Shown here: positions 9,641 through 18,987 of the stretch, piece after piece
Layout: every line of letters starts with the position of its first letter
Position numbering within the stretch: position 1 is the first letter of the stretch
Position numbers and translations under genes: made by a program
The notes under the pieces: generated by a model
Told to the model about the DNA's origin: nothing
Databases searched by the model: none
The model's input: the letters and a program-made list of their open reading frames with translations, nothing else
NCBI GenBank assembly: GCA_030427255.1
Contig: JAUHWY010000006.1
Span: forward strand, 83,848 to 147,847
Length of the DNA: 64,000 bases
Reading direction: 5' to 3'
Origin: Bacteroidia bacterium
GTDB lineage: Bacteria; Bacteroidota; Bacteroidia; CAIKAF01

Positions 9641-10804
9641 ATGCCCAAATGGTATTTCGTAATGCTCCTGTTGCCCTTGCTTGCTAAAGCCCAAAGTTGG
9701 CAGTCCATGGGGCCTTTTCATCCCGACAATTTGCTCGACATTCATTTCATTAACCCCGATACCGGCTTTGCCGTTGGGGGAACTACAGATGCCGCACGAT
9801 TGTACAGAACAACCAATGGAGGCCTTACCTGGAACTTCCAAGTGCTGCAAAACCAACCCATCCAATACGCCATAGGAAGTACGCAAGATGGAAGGCTTTT
9901 CTGCTCAGGTTTCGAAGGACAAGGACTTTACAGCAGCGATTTAGGGCTAAGCTGGAATTCCATGGAATTTGCCAACGGCAGTTGGATGATGGATTGGACC
10001 CAAACACCCCAAGGAAAACTTATTGCCTGTGGACTCAACGGAAGCATTCAGGTGTCCAACCAAATCGAAAATGGCTGGACGGTAGTCCCAAGTACCACCC
10101 AGTCTTGGCTTTTGGCCTTAGCTTGCTCCCCTGAAGGACACCTTTGGTGTGTGGGCGAAAACGGTACCATCCTCAAAAGTACCGACGAGGGAAACACTTG
10201 GGAAAAACAAGATTTAGAAGCACCTGAGACCCTAACCGGGCTGCATGTCCTTAACAAAGACACCGTGTTTGTAACCGGTTTTGACGGCCTTATTTTAAGA
10301 ACCTACAATGGTGGCGAATCTTGGCAGCGCATTAGAACCGGAGAACAAAACCTTAACGACCTTTGGTTCGCTTCCCCGCTTAAAGGTTGGGCAGTTGGCG
10401 ACGGCATTATTTTACATACCACCGATGGAGGAAACTCTTGGACACAACAGCCCTACCCTCTAAATTACCTTGAAATTAGTGCCATCACAGGTTTAGCCAA
10501 CGGCACCTTGTATGCCTCGGGAAAAGGCGGGCTTCTGCTCAAACAAAGCAACCCCATGGGGCTTGAATCCCCAAACACTGATTTCCTTTTGTTCCCTAAC
10601 CCCAGCGAGGGTTGGGTACAATGGCTCAAGCCCGGTCCTAACACACCTTTAGTAGAAATATACACCACTGAAGGTCGTCTTATTTCCACCCAAACTCCTG
10701 ACAATCAAGGGGTCTTACATCTAAACCACTTGCCAAAAGGAACCTATGTTCTGGTACAGGGCAACACACGCGCTAAACTGCTGCTAAATCCCAACGACTT
10801 CTAA
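9641..10804 (+). CDS. YCF48/BNR-like repeat protein with T9SS C-terminal sorting domain
   Basis: Repeated TTNGGLTW / STDEGNTWEK / TYNGGESWQR / TTDGGNSWTQ motifs; C-terminal LFPNPSEGWVQWLKPG...LPKGTYVL. Confidence 0.85.
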   Translation: MPKWYFVMLLLPLLAKAQSWQSMGPFHPDNLLDIHFINPDTGFAVGGTTDAARLYRTTNGGLTWNFQVLQNQPIQYAIGSTQDGRLFCSGFEGQGLYSSDLGLSWNSMEFANGSWMMDWTQTPQGKLIACGLNGSIQVSNQIENGWTVVPSTTQSWLLALACSPEGHLWCVGENGTILKSTDEGNTWEKQDLEAPETLTGLHVLNKDTVFVTGFDGLILRTYNGGESWQRIRTGEQNLNDLWFASPLKGWAVGDGIILHTTDGGNSWTQQPYPLNYLEISAITGLANGTLYASGKGGLLLKQSNPMGLESPNTDFLLFPNPSEGWVQWLKPGPNTPLVEIYTTEGRLISTQTPDNQGVLHLNHLPKGTYVLVQGNTRAKLLLNPNDF

Positions 10805-11184
10805 TGAAAGCGCCTATGGACACCCAAACCTTTATAATGCTCGCTCTAATTGGCATATCGGCTGGATTTTTGAGCGGATTCGTTGGCATTGGCGGTGGCG
10901 TGGTGATGGTCCCGGCCCTTGTGGTTTTGCTGGGATTAAGCCAATTGACCGCACAAGGAACCAGCCTAGCAGTGCTTATGGTTCCGGTAGGCATTTTAGG
11001 GGTGCTCAATTATTACAACAAAGGGCATGTAAAATTTAATTACGCCCTGGTAATTGCCCTTTGCTTTGTGGCCGGAAGCTTTTTAGGCTCTAAAATTGCA
11101 CTCAAACTGGACCCCATTCTAGTCCGCCGCATCTTTGGCGGTTTTATGCTTGTGATTGCCCTTAAATTCATTTTGGGCAAATGA
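10804..11184 (+). CDS. TSUP family (TauE/SafE) membrane transporter
   Basis: GISAGFLSGFVGIGGGVVMVPALV plus hydrophobic segments. Confidence 0.88.
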   Translation: MKAPMDTQTFIMLALIGISAGFLSGFVGIGGGVVMVPALVVLLGLSQLTAQGTSLAVLMVPVGILGVLNYYNKGHVKFNYALVIALCFVAGSFLGSKIALKLDPILVRRIFGGFMLVIALKFILGK

Positions 11185-12398
11185 AACCGGATTGGTTTTT
11201 GGAACGGGCCCGACACTACCTTTCTTGGATGCAAGAAAAAAGAGCCCTGTTTCACCGGTTCCCCGAACTGTCTTTTGAAGAATGGGAAACCCGTAAACGT
11301 GTATTGGAAGCGCTCCCCTCCAACATCGGTGAAATCCACAGCTCAGAAAAGCATGCCGGCCTATGGGGCTGCTGGAAAGGGAAAGGCCCCGGAGACGCAA
11401 CCCTTGGTTTAAGAGCTGACATGGACGCTCTACCCATAGAAGAAGACGCTAAGGACGGGAGAAGCTATGCATCTCGTCATAAAGGCATTATGCACGCCTG
11501 CGGCCATGACGTGCACATGACTTGCTTGCTGGGAGCTTTGCATATTCTAAAAGACTGCGAACAGGATTGGGGCGGAGAGCTGAGCTTTATTTTTCAACCC
11601 GGCGAAGAGAAGTTACCCGGAGGAGCCAATGCCATGATGCAATCCGGCGCTTTAGACAAACTAAAATCAGGCCCCTTGTTGGCCCTGCATGTGTTTCCCG
11701 AAGCACCGGTGGGAACGCTAGGCTTTAGACCAGGCCCCTACATGGCTTCGACCGATGAGTTGCATATCCAAATAAAGGGCTCCGGTGGACATGCGGCCTT
11801 GCCCAAAGGCATGACCAATCCGGTGATGGCTGCTGCGGAACTGACGACGAAGCTTTATGAACTACCGAATACACTATTCGACAAGGCCTTTTTACCCATT
11901 GTGGCAATTGGAAAAATAAATGCCCCGGGGGCCACCAATGTAATTCCGGCTTTGGTGCAGATGGAAGGAACCATTAGATGTCTCAAAACCGAAGACAGAG
12001 CGCTATTGCACGCTTCCATACAGGGTTTGGCCAAGGAAGTGGCTCAAAAACACCGGGTGGCCATTGATGTTCGTATTGAAAAAGGATATCCACCGCTGGA
12101 AAACGACCCGGAATATACCTTAGCCATGAAGCAAAAAGCGCAAGAATTATTGGGTTCAAGCCAAGTTTTGGACTTACCGGTGCGCATGACCGCCGAAGAC
12201 TTTGCCTTTTATGCAAAAAAAGCTCCTTTGGTTTTTATGCGGCTGGGAACCGCAAGTCCCGATGGCCGAAACCAACATTCGGTGCACCATCCGGCCTTTG
12301 ACGTGGATCCGGAATGCTTTGTGTATGGCGCGGCCTCTTTGGCCTGGCTTGCCTTTAGCCGCTTGAGCATGCCTTCTACAGGGGAGGAAATGAAGTAG
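11181..12398 (+). CDS. M20 family amidohydrolase
   Basis: RADMDALPIEE, MHACGHDVHMTCLLGA, FQPGEEKLPGGANAM, MRLGTASPDGRNQHSVHHPAFDVDPECF. Confidence 0.93.
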   Translation: MKPDWFLERARHYLSWMQEKRALFHRFPELSFEEWETRKRVLEALPSNIGEIHSSEKHAGLWGCWKGKGPGDATLGLRADMDALPIEEDAKDGRSYASRHKGIMHACGHDVHMTCLLGALHILKDCEQDWGGELSFIFQPGEEKLPGGANAMMQSGALDKLKSGPLLALHVFPEAPVGTLGFRPGPYMASTDELHIQIKGSGGHAALPKGMTNPVMAAAELTTKLYELPNTLFDKAFLPIVAIGKINAPGATNVIPALVQMEGTIRCLKTEDRALLHASIQGLAKEVAQKHRVAIDVRIEKGYPPLENDPEYTLAMKQKAQELLGSSQVLDLPVRMTAEDFAFYAKKAPLVFMRLGTASPDGRNQHSVHHPAFDVDPECFVYGAASLAWLAFSRLSMPSTGEEMK

Positions 12399-12460
12399 TA
12401 AAGACTTAACTAATTCTTAGCCAAGACCTCGAATTTTAAGTTCAAAAGTGCAAAGAATGT

Positions 12461-12627
12461 TGCCCCCCGGCCAAGGTAGGGCCGCACGAAAACAAAAGGA
12501 GGCTGCCCTTAGGCGAGGAGGTGTAGCTTTGCGGAACCACCGCAGCCTTAGAGCAGCCTGCTTTTGACGAGTGCGACCGAACGCAAGGCCGGATAGAGTA
12601 AAAAAACGGAACACGGAGCAGGGCCCC
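12461..12627 (-). repeat. GC-rich palindromic intergenic element, copy B (reverse orientation)
   Basis: TGCCCCCCGGCCAAG start and GGGCCCC end. Motif GTGTAGCTTTGCGGAACC at 12521-12538 between arms AGGCTGC (12500-12506) and GCAGCCT (12553-12559). Confidence 0.75.
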
Positions 12628-12633
12628 AAAAAA

Positions 12634-12703
12634 AAAGACGGGTACGCCCCGTCTTTAGCTATCCATGGGAGACGGGAGGCATCCCGTCTTTACTACCTTA
12701 TGC
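12634..12703. repeat. Two GACGGG-hairpin units
   Basis: AAAGACGGGTACGCCCCGTCTTT, then AGACGGGAGGCATCCCGTCTTTAC. The second is the reverse complement of the core of the tandem repeat at 63020-63345. Confidence 0.75.
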
Positions 12704-12705
12704 CT

Positions 12706-13263
12706 CTAAACCTTCATAATTTCCTTTTCCTTAATGGCGCAGAGCTCATCCACCTTTTTGGTGAAGCTATCGATAATTTGTTGGATTTCTGCTTCGGCAT
12801 CTTTGGCCAGGTCTTCGGCAAGGCCTTCTTTCTGAAGCTTCTTTACGGCCTCGTTGGCGTCGCGGCGGGCGTTGCGGAGGCTCACTTTGGCATGTTCTCC
12901 TTCGGCTTTGGCCAGCTTTACCATTTCTTTGCGGCGCTCTTCGGTTAAGGGCGGCACGTTGATGCGGATCATTTCGCCGTCGTTTTGAGGGTTCAATCCC
13001 AAATTGGCTTGAATGATGGCCTTTTCAATGTCAGGAATGATGTTTTTTTCCCAAGGTTGCACGGATATGGTGCGCGCATCCGGGGTGTTGACCGAAGCCA
13101 CCTGCTGTATGGGCGTAGGCGTGCCGTAATAAGGCACCATTACCGAATCCAGCATGGCAGGACTGGCTTTGCCAGTGCGTATTTTAAGCAGTTCACTTTC
13201 TAAATGGTCAATGGCCTTGGACATGGCACTTTTGCAAGTGGATAGAACAGCGTCGGTACTCAT
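12706..13263 (-). CDS. frr: Ribosome recycling factor
   Basis: LLKIRTGKASPAMLDSVMVPYYGTPTPIQQVASVNTPDARTISVQPWEKNII...NVPPLTEERRKEMVK. Confidence 0.96.
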   Translation of the reverse strand: MSTDAVLSTCKSAMSKAIDHLESELLKIRTGKASPAMLDSVMVPYYGTPTPIQQVASVNTPDARTISVQPWEKNIIPDIEKAIIQANLGLNPQNDGEMIRINVPPLTEERRKEMVKLAKAEGEHAKVSLRNARRDANEAVKKLQKEGLAEDLAKDAEAEIQQIIDSFTKKVDELCAIKEKEIMKV

Positions 13264-13315
13264 AATTCAGCAATTGATTGAAGCAGCGTAAAAATAGAGA
13301 AATTTATTTCCGTGT

Positions 13316-13513
13316 TTAGCTTTCGCTCTTGCACTGTTCTTCCGGAAGTGCCCCACACATACTGCATGCCTTTCCATCGGGGTTCAAAAAAGGACTTTGG
13401 CTGGCGCAGGTGCCTGCAAATTTGCCGTTCTTCTTAACCAAAATTTTAATGGCAATGCCGGCAAAGCCCAAGGCCAAAAGGCCAATACTAATAAGTGCTA
13501 ATTTCCAAATCAT
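13316..13513 (-). CDS. Small membrane protein with Cys-rich C-terminus
   Basis: 65 aa: one N-terminal TM segment, then CASQSPFLNPDGKACSMCGALPEEQC. Confidence 0.6.
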   Translation of the reverse strand: MIWKLALISIGLLALGFAGIAIKILVKKNGKFAGTCASQSPFLNPDGKACSMCGALPEEQCKSES

Positions 13514-13543
13514 GCTTCTCTGGTAAAGGATACGGATGCATCC

Positions 13544-13551
13544 TATCTTTG
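13544..13551 (+). promoter_or_regulatory. TAnnTTTG promoter element upstream of mazG
   Basis: TATCTTTG, 5 nt before the internal ATG at 13557, which supports that start over 13536. Confidence 0.55.
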
Positions 13552-13556
13552 TTACA

Positions 13557-14366
13557 ATGACAAAAGTACAAAAGAACCATCAAGAAGCCGCCGAGGCCTT
13601 TGTTCGCTTGCTCAAAATCATGGATGAATTGCGCACCCAATGTCCATGGGACCAAAAGCAAACCATGGAAAGTCTGCGCACGCTCAGCATTGAAGAACTT
13701 TATGAACTTTCGGACGCCATTTTAGAGAATAAGCCTAGTGAAATTCGAAAAGAGCTTGGAGATTTGTTTCTGCATCTGGTTTTTTATGCCCGCATAGCGG
13801 ACGAAAAAAACTGGTTTCGGCTTTCGGAAGTGCTGCATGGCATCTGCGACAAACTCATTGAGCGGCATCCTCACATATACGGCGACGTAGAGGCCAATGA
13901 CGCCGAAACCGTAAAGCAAAACTGGGAAAAAATCAAGCTCAAAGAAGGCCACCGCTCTGTCCTAGCCGGGGTTCCCAACAGCCTGCCGGCACTGGTAAAG
14001 GCTTGGCGCATGCAAGAAAAGGCCTCCGGTGTGGGCTTTGACTGGAAACACGAAGCTCCGGTTTGGGACAAAATCACCGAAGAAATTCAAGAATTTAAGC
14101 AGGCGGTGCAAGAGGGCTCCGAGCGGGAAAAAGAAGACGAGTTCGGAGATTTGCTCTTTAGCCTCGTCAACCTGGCCCGCTTTCAACACATCAACCCGGA
14201 AGATGCACTTGCACGGGCCAATCAAAAATTCAAACAGCGTTTCGAAGGCCTGGAAGCTTGGATGCAGGCCGAAAACAAAAGCTGGGACGAACTGAGCGAG
14301 GCCCAAGCCGACCTCTACTGGGAGCGGGTAAAAGCCGGTAAATGGCCCAAAACTAAAAAACCTTAA
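13557..14366 (+). CDS. mazG: Nucleoside triphosphate pyrophosphohydrolase MazG
   Basis: CPWDQKQTMESLRTLSIEELYELSDAI...EIRKELGDLFLHLVFYARIADE and a second EFGDLLFSLVNLARF repeat. Confidence 0.93.
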   Translation: MTKVQKNHQEAAEAFVRLLKIMDELRTQCPWDQKQTMESLRTLSIEELYELSDAILENKPSEIRKELGDLFLHLVFYARIADEKNWFRLSEVLHGICDKLIERHPHIYGDVEANDAETVKQNWEKIKLKEGHRSVLAGVPNSLPALVKAWRMQEKASGVGFDWKHEAPVWDKITEEIQEFKQAVQEGSEREKEDEFGDLLFSLVNLARFQHINPEDALARANQKFKQRFEGLEAWMQAENKSWDELSEAQADLYWERVKAGKWPKTKKP

Positions 14367-14422
14367 TATCGAACCCTTTCGAAGCGGCTTTCGTTATTTT
14401 GCAAAAATAAATCCTAAAAATT

Positions 14423-14743
14423 ATGGCCGTAAACGTGCTTACTGATACTGAATTCAAAGAATTGCTGGAAAGCGGCGACGCCATAGCCGTAAAATATTAT
14501 GCCGATTGGTGCGGCAGCTGCAAACTGTTTGCCCCCAAATTCCGCCGCCTCTCCGAAGACGAACGCTTCGCAGGCATCCAATTTGTGGACATCAACGCCG
14601 AAAACAACCCCGAAAGCCGCCAAATTGCCGGGGTAGACAACCTCCCCTTCATTGCCGTGTTTAAAGGCGGAAAACTTGTGGGCGGAAGCGCTACCAGCAA
14701 AGAAGAAAAGGCCGTGGAACTGCTCAACCAAATCGCCTCATGA
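14423..14743 (+). CDS. Thioredoxin family protein
   Basis: YYADWCGSCKLFAPKF active site; VDNLPFIAVFKGGKLVGG with cis-Pro. Confidence 0.9.
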   Translation: MAVNVLTDTEFKELLESGDAIAVKYYADWCGSCKLFAPKFRRLSEDERFAGIQFVDINAENNPESRQIAGVDNLPFIAVFKGGKLVGGSATSKEEKAVELLNQIAS

Positions 14744-14979
14744 AAATTCCTGTCATCAAAAAACTGGTGCAAGAGCACAACGATGAGGCCCTGAAACTGG
14801 CCGAAGAAGCCCTGCTCGAAGAGCAAAAGCCCGCCATTGACATTGAAGGGGAAGACGAAGGAGAACAACTTACCCATGTGTTGGCAGCCCGCGAAATTCT
14901 GGGGTATATGTCTCAGGGACAAAGCTTTCCGGAAGCATTACGCAACTACACCCAGCGGGTACGCAAGTCCATTTCTTAA
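14740..14979 (+). CDS. Small conserved protein of unknown function
   Basis: ATGA overlap with the upstream thioredoxin gene; 79 aa acidic protein. Confidence 0.6.
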   Translation: MKIPVIKKLVQEHNDEALKLAEEALLEEQKPAIDIEGEDEGEQLTHVLAAREILGYMSQGQSFPEALRNYTQRVRKSIS

Positions 14980-14987
14980 AGATTAGG

Positions 14988-15176
14988 TTTTTTGGGCCCC
15001 GGTTCCAAAAGACGTTTTTGTATGCTAACCGGCCCCGGTTCCGGTCTCCTTTGGCCCCGGGTGGGCTCAGGGCGGTGCGGGGGTTCCGCAAAGCTACACC
15101 TCCTCCCTGCCCTTTGCCCAAACCCGGCGCCTGCAGGCGGCCCTACTCCGGCCGGGGGGCGATTCTTTGGGGTGTT
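14988..15176 (+). repeat. GC-rich palindromic intergenic element, copy C
   Basis: TTTTTTGGGCCCCGGTTCC start and CCGGCCGGGGGGCGATTC end. Arms TGGGC-TC-AGGGC (15062-15073) / GCCCT-TT-GCCCA (15109-15120) enclose GGGTTCCGCAAAGCTACACCTCC. Confidence 0.8.
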
Positions 15177-15272
15177 GGGGCTTTGGGCGGGGTTGGGGCC
15201 GACTTTCGTCGGGCCTGGGCGCGGGCCTGGGCGCGGGCTGGGGTCTGTGCGTGGGGTTCTGCTATTTTGGCA

Positions 15273-15280
15273 TATCTTTG
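15273..15280 (+). promoter_or_regulatory. TAnnTTTG promoter element upstream of metF
   Basis: TATCTTTG, 6 nt before the ATG at 15287. Confidence 0.55.
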
Positions 15281-15286
15281 GGCATT

Positions 15287-16246
15287 ATGAACGTTATTGA
15301 AAGAATTGAGTCTTCCGACGCCCCTCTATTCTCTTTTGAGGTCATCCCACCCCTCAAAGGAAAAGGCATTGGCAGTTTGTTCGACGCCATAGATCCGCTC
15401 ATGCCTTTGGGCCCCTCGTTTATAAACGTTACCTACCACCGAGAGGAGTTCGTGTATAAAAAGCGTGAGAAAGGCTACCTCGAAAAAGTGTCCATCCGGA
15501 AACGCCCGGGAACGGTGAGCATTTGTGCTGCCATTCAAAACAAGTATAATGTAGACACGGTTCCACACCTCATTTGCGGAGGCTTTTCGAAAGAAGAAAC
15601 AGAAAATGCCCTCATTGACCTCAACTTTTTGGATATTCATAATGTTCTTGCGCTGCGTGGAGATCCCATAAAAACCGAGCCGCATTTTACCGCTACCGAA
15701 GGTGGACACAGTTTTGCGGTAGATTTGGTGCATCAAATTCGCGAGCTCAACCAGGGCAAGTATTTGGATGAAGATCTCAAAGGAGCCCATGCCACTAACT
15801 TTTGTATAGGGGTAGCCGGATATCCCGAAAAGCACTTTGAATCTCCAAACATGGATTTGGATATTAAATATTTAAAAGAAAAAGTAGATGCGGGTGCGAG
15901 CTATATCATAACTCAGTTATTTTTTGACAACAGCAAGTTTTTTGCGTTTAGGAAAAAATGTGAGGATGCCGGAATTCAGGTGCCCATCATACCAGGAATT
16001 AAACCCATAGCGCGCAAGGCTCACTTGACGTTTATGCCAAAGTTTTTCCATGTAGACTTACCCGAGGCCCTTACTCACGATCTAATGAAATGTAGCAACG
16101 ACAAGGAAATAGCCGAAGTAGGGGTAGCATGGGGCAAAAAGCAATGTGCTGAGCTTTTAAAAGAGGGTGTACCCGGTTTACACTTCTTTACGATGGGCAA
16201 ATCGGAAGCTGTTAGAGAAATTGCAGGTTCTGTATTTAAGGCTTAA
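15287..16246 (+). CDS. metF: Methylenetetrahydrofolate reductase
   Basis: FSFEVIPPLKGKG, HLICGGFSKEETENALIDL, NVLALRGDP, GVAGYPEKH, ASYIITQLFFDN. Start set at MNVIERIE rather than the ORF-track start at 15167, which lies in the repeat. Confidence 0.93.
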   Translation: MNVIERIESSDAPLFSFEVIPPLKGKGIGSLFDAIDPLMPLGPSFINVTYHREEFVYKKREKGYLEKVSIRKRPGTVSICAAIQNKYNVDTVPHLICGGFSKEETENALIDLNFLDIHNVLALRGDPIKTEPHFTATEGGHSFAVDLVHQIRELNQGKYLDEDLKGAHATNFCIGVAGYPEKHFESPNMDLDIKYLKEKVDAGASYIITQLFFDNSKFFAFRKKCEDAGIQVPIIPGIKPIARKAHLTFMPKFFHVDLPEALTHDLMKCSNDKEIAEVGVAWGKKQCAELLKEGVPGLHFFTMGKSEAVREIAGSVFKA

Positions 16247-16754
16247 AGAGCAGGGGCTTAGGCCAAGCTTCCAATTGAATAACAAAGGCACCTCCCCTAC
16301 CTAGGGTTGATATTTCAAAACTGTAGGTTTCCTGTAATAGTCCCCTACACGGGTCTTCTTGCAAAAAAAGTAAACGTAATGGTCTTTGGGGAGGCAAGGA
16401 TTTGCTTTGAACGCCGTTGGTCACCAACAGGGCTTGCTGCTCTACACAGCCTCCACTGCGTTGGATTTTTACCACCAAGCACTTGCCGTCAAGCCAAGCT
16501 GAATCTAGGCTAAACTCTGCACTTGTTTTATTCCAAAGAGCCGTATCCTGTACCCAAGCCAATCCGCAGCTAGGTTTAGTTCTTCCGGAAGGTGGGGGCA
16601 TAGGACCTTGCAATTCGGGTTCGGGTCTTGGGGAAGAGGCTCCACTTCCTTGGTTTACCGAGGATTTGCATGCTGTTTGAAAAAAAAGAATTACAAGGCA
16701 AAAAAGGCCGGATCTAAGTCCAACCACTCTAAGGCTGATTTGTGGTAAATCCAT
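16236..16754 (-). CDS. Predicted lipoprotein of unknown function
   Basis: LFCLVILFFQTACKSS lipobox. Overlaps the 3' end of the upstream amidohydrolase gene by about 64 bp. Confidence 0.5.
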   Translation of the reverse strand: MDLPQISLRVVGLRSGLFCLVILFFQTACKSSVNQGSGASSPRPEPELQGPMPPPSGRTKPSCGLAWVQDTALWNKTSAEFSLDSAWLDGKCLVVKIQRSGGCVEQQALLVTNGVQSKSLPPQRPLRLLFLQEDPCRGLLQETYSFEISTLGRGGAFVIQLEAWPKPLLFKP

Positions 16755-17704
16755 GCTTTATCTTCTTCATTTAAGCCCATGGTTTCTAAATAAGCTCCAA
16801 TTTCCAAATCCCCTAGAGGAAAAGGATAATCAGATCCCATGGCCATTTTTTGAGGTCCTACTTTAGACAAAATATAACGGGTTAGTTCAGCATCATGTGT
16901 AATGGAGTCTACCCAAAACTTTCCAAGGTATTCTCTAGGATTAATGGGATTGTCAATGGCTACCAAGTCAGGCCGGCAATTGAACCCATGCTCGAGCCGA
17001 CCAATGGTTGGAATAAAAGAGCCGCCTGCATGGGCAAAACAAACCCGTAGCTTAGGCAAACGTTGCAAAGTTCCGGAAAAAATCATGCTAGCAATAGCCC
17101 TTGCTGTTTCGGCAGGCATGCCTACCAGCCAAGGCAGCCAATACTTACCCATAAACTCCTTTCCCATCATATTCCAGGGATGCACCATTACGGCTATTCC
17201 TAGGTCAGCGCAGGCCTCAAAAATGGGGAACAGGCTTTCTTCTCCTAAGTTTTTGTCGTTGATGTTAGAGCCGATTTGAATGCCCGGCAACTTTAGGTCC
17301 TCCTTAATTCTTCTCAGCTCCTGTATGGCCAAATCTGTGTCTTGAAGCGGGAGGGTTCCCAAAGAAATATAGTGTTTGGGGTAGGAATGCTGGAGCTCAG
17401 CAATATGATCGTTAAGGAACTTGGCTACTTCCAGTCCATCTTTGGGTTTGGCCCAATAGGAAAACATGACAGGAATGGTGCAAACCACTTGCACTTGTGT
17501 TCCAAGGGCTGCATATTCTTGAATCCTTAATTCGGGATCCCAGCAATTGGATTTAATTTCCCGGAAAAACTTTTCGCCTTGCATCATGCGGGCAGCGCCT
17601 GGTTTGTGGTGATGCAGGCGAATAAACCCTTCGTAGCCGAATTTTTTAGAAAAATCCGGGATCTCGGAAGGAAGGATATGGGAATGCATGTCCACTTTGA
17701 GCAT
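16691..17704 (-). CDS. Amidohydrolase, aminocarboxymuconate-semialdehyde decarboxylase (ACMSD)-like
   Basis: MLKVDMHSHILP, VMVHPWNMMG, RVCFAHAGGSFIPTIGRLEHG, MAMGSDYPFPLG. Confidence 0.88.
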   Translation of the reverse strand: MLKVDMHSHILPSEIPDFSKKFGYEGFIRLHHHKPGAARMMQGEKFFREIKSNCWDPELRIQEYAALGTQVQVVCTIPVMFSYWAKPKDGLEVAKFLNDHIAELQHSYPKHYISLGTLPLQDTDLAIQELRRIKEDLKLPGIQIGSNINDKNLGEESLFPIFEACADLGIAVMVHPWNMMGKEFMGKYWLPWLVGMPAETARAIASMIFSGTLQRLPKLRVCFAHAGGSFIPTIGRLEHGFNCRPDLVAIDNPINPREYLGKFWVDSITHDAELTRYILSKVGPQKMAMGSDYPFPLGDLEIGAYLETMGLNEEDKAWIYHKSALEWLDLDPAFFAL

Positions 17705-17893
17705 GGCATTAAAGGTACAGATTATTCCAATGAGCGGTAAAAAGAGCTTTGGCCGATTTCGTAAACAAACGTGTCTGTTTCAAATCAAAAAACAGGCAAA
17801 ACACACGCAAAATGCACAAAACATCTAATTTGTTGTTGCATTGCAGAAGCCACAGAAAGTTGGCTCCAAAAATGAATTCCTTAATATTGCATT

Positions 17894-18907
17894 ATGTCGA
17901 ATCAGGAGTCCCTAGAGACACGTAAAAAAGACCATATAGACTTGGCATTCAGCTCTAGGACCCATGAGGCTGACCCTAGGTTTTATTATGAGCCACTCTT
18001 TAGTGGCCATCCAAGCCAAACCGACTGGCCTTTGGTCTTTCTTAATAAGCAGCTTAGGGCACCACTTTGGGTAAGTTCCATGACCGGCGGCACCGCTGAA
18101 GCGGCCAACATAAACAAAAATTTAGCTAAAGCTTGTGCCGAATTTGGCATGGGCATGGGTTTAGGCAGCTGTAGGCCCTTGTTGGATTCCAGCCAGGCTT
18201 TCGAAGACTTTAATTTACGTCCCATTTTGGGTCAAGAACTTCCCTTTTATGCCAACTTAGGCATTGCTCAACTGGAAGAGCTCATAGACAGAGGGGCCTT
18301 TGCTACCATTCGGGAGCTTATCCAATCGCTTCAGGCCGACGGTTTAATCATTCATGTGAACCCCTTGCAAGAATGGATGCAAGCGGGTGGAGATGTGTTT
18401 ACACGATCACCATTGGAAACCATTAAGCAGGTTTTGCATGCAGCTGACTTTCCGATAATTGTAAAGGAAGTAGGGCAAGGCATTGGTCCTGCTGGGGTCG
18501 AAGCTTTGTTGCAACTTCCATTGGCGGCGCTAGATTTTGGGGCATTTGGAGGCACCAACTTTGCGCTGCTGGAATACCTCCGTCAACAAGGCAAAGAAAA
18601 AAATCTACATGAGTCGTTTACAAAGGTTGGTCACAGTGCCATAGAAATGTTGGGTTTTGCAAATGAGATTTACCACCGAAACAAGGGTCAGCTTGCTTGT
18701 CATCAGCTGATTATCAGCGGAGGTATTAGCGATTATTTGTCGGGATATTGGCTTCTTTCGCAATCTCCGATGCCGGCCGTTTATGGGATGGCCTCCGGCT
18801 TTTTAGCCCATGCCCGTGGAGAGTATACCGAGTTGCAAAAATTTGTCAAAGCGCAATTGGAAGGACTGGCCATGGCAAGGGCTGTACTGCGTCCAAGAGC
18901 GTTGTAA
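17894..18907 (+). CDS. fni: Type 2 isopentenyl-diphosphate delta-isomerase
   Basis: SSMTGGTAEAANINKNLAKACAEFGMGMGLGSCR, IIHVNPLQEWMQAGGD, VKEVGQGIG, FGGTNF, LIISGGISDYLSGYW. Confidence 0.92.
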   Translation: MSNQESLETRKKDHIDLAFSSRTHEADPRFYYEPLFSGHPSQTDWPLVFLNKQLRAPLWVSSMTGGTAEAANINKNLAKACAEFGMGMGLGSCRPLLDSSQAFEDFNLRPILGQELPFYANLGIAQLEELIDRGAFATIRELIQSLQADGLIIHVNPLQEWMQAGGDVFTRSPLETIKQVLHAADFPIIVKEVGQGIGPAGVEALLQLPLAALDFGAFGGTNFALLEYLRQQGKEKNLHESFTKVGHSAIEMLGFANEIYHRNKGQLACHQLIISGGISDYLSGYWLLSQSPMPAVYGMASGFLAHARGEYTELQKFVKAQLEGLAMARAVLRPRAL

Positions 18908-18987
18908 ACAGCCGACAGGGGAAAACTGAAATCGCTTTGCTTTCTTAAAATTTCTGAAGTTCATTTCTTTGTAAACTAACCGGCAGG

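Noticed and set aside
12985-13203. tRNA-like GGTTCAATCCC within 12985-13203
   Set aside because: It lies within the frr coding sequence and no cloverleaf can be formed. I found no convincing tRNA in the window.
14992-15300. ORFs of 102 and 90 aa in the GC-rich region (also 48412-48637, 6224-6436 and 61-92 aa ORFs in other copies)
   Set aside because: They lie entirely or mostly within the palindromic repeat elements and have composition typical of translated GC-rich repeats. They are better explained as non-coding.
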